Source: Melastoma dodecandrum (lineage: Eukaryota > Streptophyta > Magnoliopsida > Myrtales > Melastomataceae). Taken from it: a stretch of 64,000 nucleotides of DNA. Position 1 is the first letter of the stretch. Every line of letters starts with the position of its first letter. Position numbers and translations under genes: made by a program. The notes under the pieces are model-generated. The model had not been told where the DNA came from, searched no databases, and was given only the letters and a program-made list of their open reading frames with translations. Positions 1 through 10,872 of the stretch are shown in pieces. The DNA is taken from contig JARUPY010000465.1 in assembly GCA_029817715.1 (NCBI GenBank), positions 682,001-746,000 of the forward strand. Reading direction: 5' to 3'.

Positions 1-102
1 GCAGTCACTCTCGCAATGTAAGTAAACAATGTTCACGTTCGAGCCTCCGCGACGTTTGTTTTCCCGGAGGGCATCGTCATGGAACGCCCTTCCTCCTGGC
101 AG

Positions 103-357
103 GGAATCGCGAAACAACTGGTGAAGGCAGCCCTACAAGAAGCGGCGAGGAAGAGGGAGATGAGGTACGCGGACTTGAAGAAGATCACGAGAGGGGTGAG
201 GAGGCATTTCCACGACGACGTCACGGTGGTCGTGGTGTTCCTTGATTCCGCCGGGGGCAGCGACGCCTGGTCGAGGAGATACGGGAACGTGTCGGTGAGG
301 GGCGGGGGAGTGAAGTTGCCTCCTAATTCCTTGGCTCCTTTATCCGTCCTTGGTTGA
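103..357 (+). CDS. Protein phosphatase 2C (clade D type), last exon only
   Basis: This is the C-terminal exon of a PP2C serine/threonine phosphatase; the rest lies before the window. A pyrimidine-rich stretch ending in CAG at 100-102 is a good acceptor, and reading from 103 in phase 0 gives 84 codons to the TGA at 355-357. The segment carries the clade D signature: [20 protein letters not shown], then [19 protein letters not shown]. The Asp pair in HFHDD belongs to the conserved metal-site motif. The tail motif VSVRGGG is also usual for this clade. In-frame sequence upstream of 103 does not resemble PP2C and meets a stop at 19-21, so it is read as intron. Family knowledge: clade D PP2Cs act on plasma-membrane H+-ATPases and are held in check by SAUR proteins. 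That role is inferred from the family. Confidence 0.85.
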   Translation, partial: GIAKQLVKAALQEAARKREMRYADLKKITRGVRRHFHDDVTVVVVFLDSAGGSDAWSRRYGNVSVRGGGVKLPPNSLAPLSVLG

Positions 358-1929
358 AACAATCCCGGTATTCACATCACAGCTCTATATATATACACAC
401 ACAGACATATAAGTTGTTGTTGGTCGTTCGTGGTTTTTGTCAATATTTGTGTATAAACCACATTATTTAGTATTATATACTAAAAAAAATTTAGTGATTT
501 TTTAATATTGAATTGAGTAATGTTTATGTGGACCGGCCCAATAAATACTACTTTGTTTGTGAGAAACTAACTACTGAATAGAATGAAATGAAAGTTGATA
601 ACTGTACTTGGTATTACGATAGAAGAAATAAAAATATAAATGTCGGAAAAGAGATTGTGTCGGGCCGGGGGGGTCGATGTTGGAGGGAATTACGAGGTCA
701 TTAATTATTATTATTATTATTATAAAAAGGATTCAATTTGTTTTTTGGGTTTTTGTCAGTATTTATGGTCAGAGCATATTTTCTCACCCCATCAGCAGCA
801 GTCAGCCCCACCCACCTACTCCCCACAAAACGACGTCGTCTGCCGGCTTTAATAATTAAAATATCATCATATGAAAGAATTATTTCTTTTTTTTTTCCCT
901 TTCTTCGGTGCATTGCTTTTTCCTTGACTGTGTCAGGTTTGAAGCCCCCCAGATTTCTTTCATTTTTTTTATCATAATAATAATTAATTTTTTTTACATG
1001 TGTTAATAAAAGAACAAAGGGTGCTGTGTTTGACCTTTTGACCTCTTTGTCGTGTGGGGATTAATTCAGCTATCCCTTGTGGGGTACTTAGAAAGATTCA
1101 CTAAATATTCATAATTCCAATTCCGATTCCGAATCCAATTCCATATCCCCCCGGTGGTGTCATCAGTTAATATTTTTTTGAGTTTATACGTGTGTGTGTG
1201 TGTCCTTCCTTGCTGCATTTAGCATTAGCCAATTCATACCATATAACCTGTTGTTGTTTGTAACTCCTGGATCAAATCCGACGTGGCTATTTTTCAGTTA
1301 ACTAAATTAATTAATGTTGCTGTGCAATCAACATCACTGCTCTCTCTATCTCGAGCCACTAAAATCAATCTCTCCTCCTCCACCACAAGCAGTAGTAGTA
1401 GTGGTGAGAGTAGTTCCTTTACCATCAAAATTACAAGAACAAAATCTACGGCTACTACAACATTGGAGGACGATGTGAGTAAGAAGTTAGGAGTGAGTGA
1501 GTGAGTGACGGCACACTAGCCTTTGCAACACTTTTGGGTATGAGAACAACTCAAACTCAAACTCTCAAACCCCAAAAATCAAAGAAAGCCCAGTTCCTGG
1601 TTTCTTTCTTACAAGAAGACCTCTCCCAACCTCCTTGTCTTTGTCCGAGAAGAAAACTCATACTCCCTCCCTCATTGGGTTGCCCATATTCCCATGCTCT
1701 GCTCTAAACAGGAACAACCTCCCCAAAAAGTAACACCCCCCCCCCTCCTCCTCCTTCCTCCTCTCAGCTTTATTTTTTTTAACCCCTTGTCTTCCAGAAT
1801 AACAAAAAAATGAGCCAACTTTCCCCCAGGAATCAAACCCTTGATTCTTCTTCTTCTTCTTCTGGTTTCTTCCCACATTGTTGACCCTCACCCAGTAAAA
1901 GGTACCCCAAAAAAGTTATCAGGGTGCAA
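358..1929. other. Intergenic region: PP2C 3' flank and DUF630/632 gene 5' flank
   Basis: No supported gene. It holds an AT-rich 3' flank, an (ATT)n microsatellite at 704-722, poly-T and GT tracts, and from about 1600 a CT-rich leader-like stretch with a (TTC) run near 1848-1862, just upstream of the next start codon. Short open frames here look accidental. Confidence 0.6.
704..722. repeat. (ATT)n microsatellite
   Basis: A perfect trinucleotide run of about six units, lying in intergenic DNA. Confidence 0.9.
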
Positions 1930-4793
1930 ATGGGTTGTGTCACATCCAAGCTTGGAGAAGAGGAAGAGGTGGTTTCCATCTGCAGGGAGAGGAAGAGGTT
2001 CCTCAAGCTTGCCATCCAGCGTAGGTCAGCCCTTGCGGAGGCCCACTTCAGGTACTGCGAGTCCTTGTACGCCGTCTCCGCCGCTGTCAGGCTCTTCATC
2101 GCCCGCCACTCGTCCCCTGCCTCCCCTTTCCTCATCACTTTCTCTCCTACTCGGTCTTCGTCGACCCCCCCTGCGTCTACTGCCGGGGACCTTGTGTGCG
2201 GTGGCAGCACGGCGACGAGTGCCCTGCTTCTGCAGCAGAGGCCCTCTGAGCCTACCAAGGAGACAGTGGTCCCTCCTCCTCCTCCCCTGTCCGAGTCTTG
2301 CGAGAAGGGTTCTTCCTCGAGCGACGATGAATCGGAGTGTTGTCGTTCCTCGGAGGGAGAGGCCGTAGAAGAAGGGGCGGGAAACAAGGCGGGAAGAGAC
2401 TTAAATGCCGGGTTTTGTGACGAGGGTCGAAATGGATACTACTTTATGGAAATGCAGGCGCAGGCAGCTGCGTCGCCTGGCCGCAACTTCGGGTGGGATT
2501 TCTTCAACCCCTTCTTCGGAATGGGGCTGGAGGAGATGGATGGGTACCGGGTTGACGACCGCCATCTAAGGGCAGTGAGGGAGGAAGAAGGGATACCAGA
2601 GCTGGAGGAGGAAGTGCTGGGCGAATACGTCTGCGCCGCCATACCGAAGAAAGTGGGAAGAGAGGAGAATGTGGCCGCCATTGTGACAGAAACACGTGTT
2701 CTCGAAGGTGTTGTGGGGAAGGAGGCTGGTTGCGTGGTTACTGATAGTAACGGGAAAGACGATGGGGGTGGTCGACAGAAAGGCATGACCTTTGTGGACG
2801 ACGATCCGGATAAAGGAAGGGAGCTGTTGGAAGCGCTTGGGGACATCGAGGATCACTTCATCAGGGCTTACGATTCCGGGAAGGAGGTCTCCAGGATGTT
2901 GGAAGCAAGCAAGGTGCACTTGATGTCCGATATACAAGGAATCAAAGGTTAGTGTAATGAAACCCAAGGCCAAGTGCCAAAGTCTTAGGATTGGGTCTTG
3001 CTCAATATAATCGAGCCGCAAAAGTGTTTCTTTTTGTCTCTTTCGCCATGTGTGCTTGGATTGCCTTTGGACTCCAAAGTTTGGAGTAATTTGATTGGTA
3101 CTTGCAAAATCTAATTAGGACCCCATCAACTCTTTTGTGTTCTTCGTTAGTTGATGAGAGTAGTGTGCGGTGGAGGTGGTCCCTTGCTTTGGGAGTTGAC
3201 AACCTCGTAGATTTGTGTTGGATTAAGGTGGTAGTGGTGTGGTCCCTTTTGCTCCTCACTTTTGGTGTTGAAAGGCGGGTCTTAATTTATGTTCAAGGGA
3301 AGCATGGAACTCAAAATCCCTTTTTTTTTTGTGCAGAAAACTCGACGAAACTCCTGCAGTCGATCGCATGGAACCGATCTACTTCGTCGAGGACTACTTC
3401 GTGTAAGAGCCTGGTGTCGTATTCGTCTAGGAGTTCTTCTAATTGGACCGAGTATAAGAACGACTTGTTCGAGGACTATGATGGGATGGTGTCCGGTAGC
3501 CATTCCCTCACGCTCGAGAGGTTGTATGCTTGGGAGAAGAAACTTTTTGAAGAGGTCAAGGTTAGCTGCTGACGCCACCCTTTCAAGGCTTTCGACGTTG
3601 TATGGCCGACTTGTTGAATTGACAGTGGACCGTGTTTATCAGGCCGGAGATGACATAAGGAAGCTCTATGAGCGGAAGTGTTCACGGATTAGGGACCAAG
3701 ACGTTAGGGGAGACGATTCGCACACCATGGACAAGAACCGACTGGCAATGAAGGATCTGTACGCGAGGATCTTTGTTGCTATTCGCAGTGCCGAGTCCAT
3801 TTCCATGAAGATCGAGAAGTTGCGCGATGAAGAACTCCAGCCTCAGATTGTCGAACTGCTAAAGGGGTCGGTAAAGAATTACTATGGAAAATCTCTGTCC
3901 CTGTGGATTGATTCTGGTGCAGCTTCTGACTATATCCGTTTCGATGCAGCCTGCTGCAAACATGGAAAATAATGTTGGAATCCCACGAAACCCAGAATAA
4001 GATCGCCTCCAAAGTCGGTAACTTTGCATGTCCCAGTTATGGCAAATTCTGCAACAACTTCCACCGTCTCGCGACGCTTCAGCTTGAAGCTGAGATTCAG
4101 CATTGGCGGGAATGCTTTGTTGTGTACATAGCTGCTCAAAAGTCTTATGCAGAAGCGCTTAACGGCTGGCTCTCGAAGTTTCTAGCCCCAGAGATAGAGT
4201 TCTGTTCCCGGGGGAGGAGTTCTGCCGTGCCTTTTCGTATCAATGGGCCTCCATTGCTGCCAATCTGCCATAACTGGCTGATTTCTTTGAACGAGTTGCC
4301 CGAGAAGGCGGTAGCCATCGCAATGAAAGGTTTTGCAAAGGACGTTCGGGTTTTGTGGACCCAGCAGGGGGAGGAGCAGCAGCAGAAGAGGAAGGTAGAC
4401 AGCCTGGTGAAGGAACTCGAGAAGAGAATGCCAGCGAGCTTCCCAAAAGCAGAGGTGAAGCTCCTCGAGTACAAAGTTTCAGAAGAAAAATTCGAGCCGG
4501 ACCCAGACGAAAACGGGTATTTGAGCGACAAGCTGGACCACGTCGACACACTGAGAAGGAAACTCGGCGCAGAGAAGGAACGGCACCAGAAGTGTATGGA
4601 AGAAACTCATAGGGTAACACTGAACGGATTCCGAGCAGGTTTTGGTGCCGTTTTCGAGTCGCTGACTGAATTTTCTAAAGCCGCCGAGAAAATGTACAGC
4701 GGACTCGTCACTCGGGTGGAAAGCTCGGAACAAGCAGAAAATGTTCCTTGCATAGCTGATTCTCGCGCAGATGAGACCACTCTTCTACGATGA
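1930..4793 (+). CDS. DUF630/DUF632 protein (NRG2/REL2-like), 4 exons
   Basis: Predicted exons are 1930-2947, 3337-3560, 3643-3866 and 3950-4793, giving 769 aa. The start is the ATG at 1930, because the protein then opens MGCVTSK, the N-myristoylation-type start of this family; the open frame begins slightly earlier only through a GTG. DUF630 covers roughly residues 1-60 (CRERKRFLKLAIQRR, then a Tyr-Cys-Glu motif). A low-complexity acidic and Pro/Ser-rich linker follows. DUF632 runs from about residue 295, with LEALGDIEDHFIRAYDSGKE, then LYAWEKKLFEEVK, LRDEELQPQ and WKIMLESHETQ. Near the C-terminus are coiled-coil-like helices. Arabidopsis NRG2 (nitrate signalling) and rice REL2 (leaf shape) belong to this family; a similar role here is only inference. 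The third intron needs a weak GTCGGT donor (see findings). Other introns are ordinary GT-AG and short. Confidence 0.9.
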
Positions 4794-5462
4794 CACTCTC
4801 GGGGATCTACTCCGGATAGATTTGCTTCATTGGTTTGTAAATTCCACTGGTCTGGGAAGCTTCTTCACTACGATTGTAGTTAGGCCTCTTCCTTTTTACT
4901 TGGGAGGACTAGGATTTAGCATCTGATGATGATGTTGGTAGTGCTTGCTTTGGTTATGCAGCCCAGGCTTAGTCATTTGTTAGAGGACTGCCATTTAGGC
5001 TTTAATTAACTACTAGAACATTGGATTGGATGTGTAAATTTCCCCTTTGGTCTTATTAATTCCTTTCTTCTGTCATTGCCATTTGCCAAAATGGGTAATT
5101 CTTATATTCAAGTTTCTTAAATATATATCATATTTGGATATCTATATATATTGATGTTGGACTAGGGATGTTCTTGCAACCTTAATTCTCTCTATCTCTA
5201 TAATTTAGTTTAGAAAATATAAAATTATTTGTGAAATGCACAGGCTAGGAGAAAAAAGAAGCACCAATGGATAGCCACAAATTCCAAGAATCGGGGCCGA
5301 ATTCTGAACCAATCAAAGGAAAAGATTCGACCCTCGTCTTGAAACTGCCATTGGGGGAGGAAAAGAGGGAAATCTTGATTCAGGCAAAGATGTCCGAAAG
5401 GAAATGAACGACTGTTGAAAGGAGGAAAGAAGTTGCAGAACATACCAGACAGGAAAGGACAG
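4794..5462. other. Intergenic region, DUF630/632 gene 3' flank
   Basis: AT-rich 3' flank with TATA runs around 5125-5155. No coding segment or RNA gene recognised. Confidence 0.5.
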
Positions 5463-5869
5463 ATGTCTTGCAAGTCTTCATGGAGATGGCTTGCCAGCCG
5501 CATTTCGGGGAGGCTGTTCCCTTGGTTTTCTTGCAAGGCGAAGGTTGTCCGGGTCCATGCCACCGGTTTCCAGGAGGAGGAAAAGGAGAAGGAGAAGAAG
5601 AACGTGGTCGTAGTTGGGTCGGGGTGGGCTGGGCTTGGAGCCGCTCGGCACCTAAGCAAACAGGTGGATTGGGGATGCCTTTGGTTTCTGTTCACGAATG
5701 GAGGTTTTGGGGGAGTTGAAATTCAGTAAAGTTGGGATCTTTGTTTATGGGGATGCTTGATTCCTGAAATCTAGATGTGGGTCTTGGATGGGTTGCGTTG
5801 CAGGGTTTGATGTCAGGGTTATTGAAGATGGCGAGGGCTGTGGAAGCTGTGATGATGTTTGCATTCAAG
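5463..5869 (+). pseudogene. 5' relic of a plastid-type FAD-dependent amine oxidase/desaturase-like gene
   Basis: An open frame from the ATG at 5463 gives a Ser/Arg/Trp-rich, transit-peptide-like leader and then the dinucleotide-binding fingerprint VVVVGSGWAGLGAARHLSKQ, ending at a donor at 5663/5664. A second exon-like piece at 5804-5869, with an acceptor CAG before it and GTAATC after it, reads as GFDVRVIEDG, the expected continuation. That reading is one base out of frame with the first exon, as if one T had been lost from the GGTTT run. No later exon (the WYPY region and onward) is present downstream. I therefore call a truncated, frame-shifted remnant. The match is to the family of FAD/NAD(P)-binding oxidoreductases related to phytoene desaturase. 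The alternative is a live gene whose later exons I failed to see. Confidence 0.55.
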
Positions 5870-6182
5870 GTAATCAGTATGAGGATTTCTCTCTTCCCGG
5901 TTTATACTATTGAAATGGCAATGAAGATGGAATGTGATTGTGATTGTCTTTAGGATTTGAGAAACTGTTTTGATTATGTCGGGGCTCTTCAAAAGCAAGT
6001 CAGTCGCTGTCTGTTGGCGCCACTGATATTTGAAACTAACAGGAGGCACATTGATCTCAGAAGGAGTTGACACTGGACTGTATTTGCAGAAGTCTTTTTT
6101 TTTCTTTGTTTATTTGATTGTGCTGTTGTATTAGTCTTTTATGTCCCTTGAAAGAGGATTTGCTAGTTTAAATACTGGATAG

Positions 6183-7545
6183 TTGGAGATGGAGTCCGAA
6201 GGACGAGGGATCGGTATTCGGAACGCGCTGCCAATAAAGACAATCGTGGTAACATTGACATCAACAGCGGGCATCTTCCCTTCTGGTGGAGTGGAATTTA
6301 CTTGTGTTTCTGTTGTAGACCGAGGAAGGAGACACGGTCGATTGCGTCGACATTTTACTAGCAGCCAGTGTTGGTTCACCCGGCATTGGAAGGCCACACG
6401 TTCAGGTAAAATGAGTTTGGTTCTTTTGTTTCAGTTTCCTTTCCAGTCCCGTGATTTAATGTTGTTATTTCAACTGGTCTCATTACAACTGATGCCGAGT
6501 CCGCTTGTCAGCCGTGACTTCGATCCAGCAGCATTCCCATCCCTCGAGTTTGTAATGAAGATCTTGTGATCGGGAGAACACTGTCAAGAGAGAGCGAAAA
6601 CGGAAATTTTTATGGTTCAGATAAATAGCAGGATTGTTCGTTCCACCTGGAAAATGTTTCTTTTTTTCACAACCGATTTTGTTTTTCCCTGTCATGATCC
6701 CTGTTTTCTTGATGGAAGGTTGATTTCCCGAGAACGTTCTGGGCGGATGCTGAGAATCCAATCGAACATGGAGGTGGAGTGGTTCTGAGCACCCACAATG
6801 TAACGCTCGCTAAAAAGCGATTCACGTCACTCAACCTGGTGGTTTAAGGAGGCACAGGGGGGCGATTGAGTGCCATATCTTCAGGATGGATGGTTCGTAA
6901 CGTTTTATTCTCGAAAACATTACAGTAGATATGAGTTTCGAACTCGATGTGCCCAAGCTCAAACTTGATCTTACCCCGTTATCAACAGGGAACCCTTGGA
7001 CATCCTCTGGCCGTCTGCACGTCGTAAAATGAATATCGTGCAACGACAACCCCCTAGTACGACACGACTACTTCTGGATATATTGATCGTGTCAGTTTTT
7101 TCGTGTCGTCAGGTCGATCAAAAGGGAACCACGAGATTGTTCCTTACTGGACTGTATGGTAGTTAATTTTCTATACACAGAAAACATACTGTTTCGATTT
7201 ATTCATTCACTAATCTTTATATCTTAAACAGGGGGATGACCACAACGGTGGTTGCTACGACCACGATTGCCTCAGTTTCATCCTCTGCTTCAGAGGTAGC
7301 CCTCGACATGGTTGTCTCTTATGAAGGCGAAGGCGACCGGTTCAGCATCCAAGTATTTGTGTTGCTGTTCGAGTTATTTTCCCTCTTTTTATAAAATGAT
7401 TCAACGAACTCCCTTGTTTAACGGTAGAAACTGCTGACTAGACAATGTGGCTCGCTTACGATGGAAATTCCGTCGGGTACTGGCCAAACGAGCTGTTTGG
7501 TGACTCGTATGATGGTGCCACACCACTGGATTGGCCTGTAGCAGC
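6183..7545 (+). pseudogene. Decayed neprosin-domain (DUF239) gene
   Basis: Exon-like pieces of one plant neprosin gene lie in the right order. The piece ending at 6248 (NALPIKTIV) and the exon 6319-6405 (TEEGDTVDCVDI) together match the activation-peptide region, where the family has a conserved Asp-Cys-Val/Ile-Asp. A piece near 6750-6900 contains GVVLSTHN and SAISSGWMV, like the domain core. The segment 7240-7275 reads GCYDHDC. The segment 7294-7352 reads SEVALDMVVSYEGEGDRFSI in a different frame, so an indel separates them. The piece 7442-7540 reads MWLAYDGNSVGYWPNELF, a close match to the conserved C-terminal block. No signal-peptide exon, no complete frame and no clean terminal Cys/Gly block remain. 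Neprosins are secreted glutamic peptidases; this copy should not make one. The call rests on motif recognition. Confidence 0.6.
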
Positions 7546-8340
7546 GAAACACTCGACCTTCCATCAGGGTACATAAGAGGAACTCTGATTTTAGAAGGAA
7601 GGATAAACGAACTGAAGCTTCAAGTAGACAGCCCGAGCTGCAGTAAGTCTGCCCTTTGAACGGGGATGGAATGAACAAACGTATGAATAAGAAGCACAAG
7701 ATTAGATATATAGATGATATATTTATCTTGGATCGAGCAGAGTGTTCATGAGGAACGAGAAACAAGACAGCCACATGAAGCAAAAGCTATGCGCCGATGC
7801 CGATGGTAGCTCTCAGATCAGTCGACGGGTCAGTCCTTTGCAGATTCAAGGAAGCTCCAATAATCTGTCTAACATGATAAATGCCGATTTGTCGGTACAT
7901 CCAATATCCATACTAGTGATCAGACTCCGAGGAGCACGAAGACCGTGCTGCACCTTCGGCATGTTCGTGGGAGGGAGGTCTCTAAAATAAAGACCCCCAT
8001 TTAAAATGAAATGGAGCTTGGTGAAGGTGTTAGGCTTAATCCGAGTTGGGAATATGTGATTTGGATGGAACTTCATCAAAGTTTTTTCTTTGTAGTAATT
8101 TAGTTTTAATTAACGTTGATTTTAAAATGAGGGAGGGTGGTCTACTCGTTGGGTTGGCAATCGAGTGTGGGGGTGAATTAGTTTAGCAAGGTACAACGAG
8201 AGTAGTGCCTGAAACTGGCCAAACCTCAGTTTTAGGACTTGATAAGGTATTATTTGACATTATTAACACTGTGATCAGCCACTCGTATACTCAAATGTGG
8301 GGTATAACTGACTGACTTGGTTAAGTCTTGGTAAGATATC
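7546..8340. other. Intergenic region between neprosin relic and first wall-protein gene
   Basis: Contains a stray open frame (7742-7990) with no recognisable homology; it may be further decayed neprosin sequence. Otherwise AT-rich 5' flank. No RNA gene seen. Confidence 0.4.
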
Positions 8341-8444
8341 AGTACCGCCAAACTTGTTTTAAAGGAGTGGCCTAACAACAACAGTAAGTAGCAGCACGCC
8401 CATTTGGAAAGGAGAGAAATAGAGATTAGTTATTAATATAAATA
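8341..8444 (+). promoter_or_regulatory. Promoter of first Ser-Pro(n) wall-protein gene: shared block plus TATA box
   Basis: A TATA-like TATAAATA lies at 8437-8444, 53 bases before the start codon. About 70-95 bases upstream of it, 8341-8380 carries a block (GCCAAACTT, then AAGGAGTGGCCTAACA) that recurs at a similar place before the paralogous gene at 12412-12450. That repetition is direct sequence evidence; a regulatory role is inference. Confidence 0.55.
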
Positions 8445-8497
8445 GAAGGAATCGGAGTGAGAGTTAAAAAAAGAGGGAGGCAGAGGCAGAGAGAGAG

Positions 8498-9742
8498 ATG
8501 AGGAAGAGGAAGACGAAGATGGGTTTTGGTAGTGTTTGGTTCGTGGCGGGAATAATCCTCCTCGTATCACTCAGTTGGGAGGGTGAGGCCAGCTTTGTCC
8601 CGTTCCCCCCAATCTCATTCCCGCCGTTTCCCCCAATTATATTTCCCCCTTTCCCATTTACTCCTATATCTCCGCCCCCACCACCTCCATCCCCTCCCCC
8701 TCCTTCTCCACCCCCTCCGTCTCCTCCACCACCACCCCCGCCATCTCCTCCTCCTCCTCCGTCTCCACCTCCTCCTCCACCACCACGTAAATCACCTCCC
8801 CCACCGCGGAAATCACCTCCCCCACCACCCCCACCTTCACCCCCTCCTCCGTCTCCACCACCCCCATCTCCTCCCCCACCTTCACCCCCTCCACCCCCTT
8901 CTCCACCTCCTCCGTCTCCACCACCCCCATCCCCTCCCCCACCTTCACCCCCTCCGCCACCTTCACCTCCTCCTCCGTCTCCTCCGCCGCCTCCATCCCC
9001 TCCCCCACCTTCTCCCCCTCCGCCCCCTTCACCTCCTCCTCCGTCCCCTCCGCCGCCTCCATCCCCCCCACCACCTTCACCCCCTCCACCTCCTCCTCCA
9101 CCTCGTCGACAGCCTCCCCCACCTGGCCGAAGACCTCCACCGCCTCGCCGAACACCTCCACCGCCTCGCCGAACACCTCCCCCGCCTCCCCCTCCATCAC
9201 CTCCACCACCTTCACCCCCGCCACCATCCCCTCCACCTCCTCCTCCACCAACTCGAACACCTCCCCCGCCTCGTCGAACGCCTCCCCCACCTCGTCGAAC
9301 GCCTCCACCGCCCCGCCTAACCCCTCCACCGCCTCGCCGAACACCTCCCCCGCCTCCCCCTCCATCACCTCCACCACCTTCACCCCCGCCACCATCCCCT
9401 CCACCTCCTCCTCCACCAACTCGAACACCTCCCCCGCCTCGTCGAACGCCTCCCCCACCCCGCCGAACACCTCCACCACCTCGCAGAACACCTCCACCGC
9501 CTCGCCGACCACCTCCCCCGCCTCCCCCTCCATCACCTCCACCACCTTCACCCCCGCCACCATCCCCTCCACCTCCCCCTCCATCACCTCCACCACCTTC
9601 ACCCCCGCCACCATCCCCTCCACCTCCCCCTCCATCACCTCCACCACCTTCACCCCCGCCACCATCCCCTCCACCTCCTCCTCCACCAACTCAAACACCT
9701 CCCCCGCCTCGTCGCACCCCTCCCCCGCCACGTAAACCATAG
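8498..9742 (+). CDS. Hydroxyproline-rich Ser-Pro(n) wall protein, copy 1
   Basis: A single-exon frame of 414 aa. The start may be 8498, or the second ATG at 8519, which begins a cleaner signal peptide (MGFGSVWFVAGIILLVSLSW). After a short FPP/IFPP-rich segment, the rest is Ser-Pro(3-6) repeats interrupted by PRKS, PRRT and PTRT blocks, to the TAG at 9740-9742. Ser followed by prolines is the classic extensin-type site for hydroxylation and arabinosylation, so a secreted wall glycoprotein is expected. There are no Tyr cross-linking motifs and no folded domain, so it is extensin-like rather than a classical extensin, and not a kinase or leucine-rich extensin. Larger units are duplicated inside it. 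A paralogue lies 4 kb downstream on the same strand. The complementary strand has a long open frame that is only a shadow of the repeat. Confidence 0.8.
   Translation: MRKRKTKMGFGSVWFVAGIILLVSLSWEGEASFVPFPPISFPPFPPIIFPPFPFTPISPPPPPPSPPPPSPPPPSPPPPPPPSPPPPPSPPPPPPPRKSPPPPRKSPPPPPPPSPPPPSPPPPSPPPPSPPPPPSPPPPSPPPPSPPPPSPPPPPSPPPPSPPPPPSPPPPSPPPPPSPPPPSPPPPPSPPPPSPPPPPPPPRRQPPPPGRRPPPPRRTPPPPRRTPPPPPPPSPPPPSPPPPSPPPPPPPTRTPPPPRRTPPPPRRTPPPPRLTPPPPRRTPPPPPPPSPPPPSPPPPSPPPPPPPTRTPPPPRRTPPPPRRTPPPPRRTPPPPRRPPPPPPPPSPPPPSPPPPSPPPPPPSPPPPSPPPPSPPPPPPSPPPPSPPPPSPPPPPPPTQTPPPPRRTPPPPRKP
9183..9465. repeat. Duplicated 168-bp unit inside wall-protein copy 1
   Basis: The stretch starting near 9185 (CCTCCCCCTCCATCACCTCC and onward, through a PTRTPPPPRRT block) recurs almost unchanged from about 9353, an offset of 168 bases or 56 codons. 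The unit is a multiple of three, so copy number can change without breaking the frame. Confidence 0.7.
9527..9679. repeat. 51-bp tandem repeat, three copies, inside wall-protein copy 1
   Basis: Three near-identical 51-base units in a row, each coding a 17-residue Pro/Ser block (PPPPSPPPPSPPPPSPP). Typical substrate for slippage or unequal exchange. Confidence 0.75.
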
Positions 9743-10714
9743 CTCTGTCCTGAGGTGGACCTCGTCCGTGGCATCTAGGCTGCATGACACTTTCCCACTA
9801 CCACGACCGAGCTGTGTTTGTGTTGCCCCAGGTTTTCACAACACCCCCAAATCATTTCCATCCTCCCTCTTTACAAGATTATTTGCTTACTATCCTAATT
9901 GTATGCTTTTGGAAATCACTTGCAGCTGTTCAGACAAATTATCGTGAAAACGATGACCAATCCCCTCTCACCGCGGGAATTCTCTCCTTTTTCTTGCGTT
10001 TTCTTCTTAAAAAATGTGACTTGGTCCTTTTCTTACTCTCTTTGTTTCGTCATGTATTACTACAATAAGCCATGTCTTTGCCGTGCTACCATGCATGATC
10101 TTGTAATCGAATCCCATGGTCACTCACTAAAATGTACTTCCAGGAGTCATCTCCCTACTTAATGAAGTGTTCTCCCCAAAGGCCTCGTCCCCGATACTTC
10201 TTTCCTTCTTCTATCGTTCCACGGGGCATGACCCCGCATCACAACTATGTAACTATCTTATGAAATAATGTTATTGGCGAGAAAATATTTCATGATTAAA
10301 TTTTGTTAAATAATTTCTTTAAATTGTTATCGGAAACATCGACTTCTTCCTTAGGAAGTTGAGAACTCGGTATGTCTAACACAAAATTATGAGCATTATT
10401 TAATAAATTTTAAAAGTTAACGTAATATTTCGAAAAACTCACATTGTTTCCTAACAGAACTCTGGAGACTGTCTCTTGAATTGAGGCCTTCTCGGTTAAC
10501 AAACGCTTAGAACTATCCAAGCATGCAATAAATAGTTAATGTAATATAATAAATTACTTATCACGTGGAAAATTCTAAATAATATAAGAGAAACTTAAAA
10601 AAAAAAAAGAAAGGAGAAGTCGTGAATTCAATCAAAGTGAATCTAGCAGGAATTGTTTTTCCTAGTAAAATTGTTATATATATATATTTCAATTGACTGT
10701 GGAAGAAGTAAACA
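9743..10714. other. Intergenic region, 3' flank of wall-protein copy 1
   Basis: The first ~60 bases after the stop still align with the end of the paralogue (a CGTAAA codon pair, then GGTCGT/GGACCTCGT and CATGA.AC), so the stop of copy 1 arose slightly earlier. The remainder is AT-rich, with a TATA run at about 10674-10686; no gene seen. Confidence 0.5.
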
Positions 10715-10723
10715 TAAAATAAA
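10715..10723. repeat. Target-site duplication, left (9 bp)
   Basis: TAAAATAAA, identical to 11611-11619, directly abutting the GGCC terminus. Confidence 0.8.
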
Positions 10724-10872
10724 GGCCAAATTAGTAAATATATCATGTACTATACCCCATTTTTCCGATCTATCCCGTCGTTTGAAACGTATCGTACAGT
10801 AACCCCAACTTAAGACGTTACTTCGATGTTATCCTCCATTAGGTCCCATCTTGACGGAGTCCGACGTGTCCC
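10724..10872 (+). repeat. Left terminal inverted repeat of the MULE
   Basis: Pairs with 11461-11610 on the other strand. The homology ends near GAGTCCGACGTGTCC, right where the captured gene begins. Confidence 0.8.

Noticed and set aside
3871..3949. GTAAAG as the donor of DUF632 intron 3
   Set aside because: Gives the wrong phase into the conserved WKIMLESHETQ exon.
7742..7990. 82-codon frame after the neprosin relic
   Set aside because: No clear match to the missing neprosin C-terminus; could be decayed sequence but cannot be supported.
8700..9740. Regular short repeats suggesting a CRISPR array
   Set aside because: Repeats are codon-periodic Ser-Pro units without unique spacers, in a plant gene with a signal peptide.
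8664..9785. Minus-strand frame of 373 codons rich in Val, Glu and Met
   Set aside because: Shadow of wall-protein copy 1; composition follows from the repeat.
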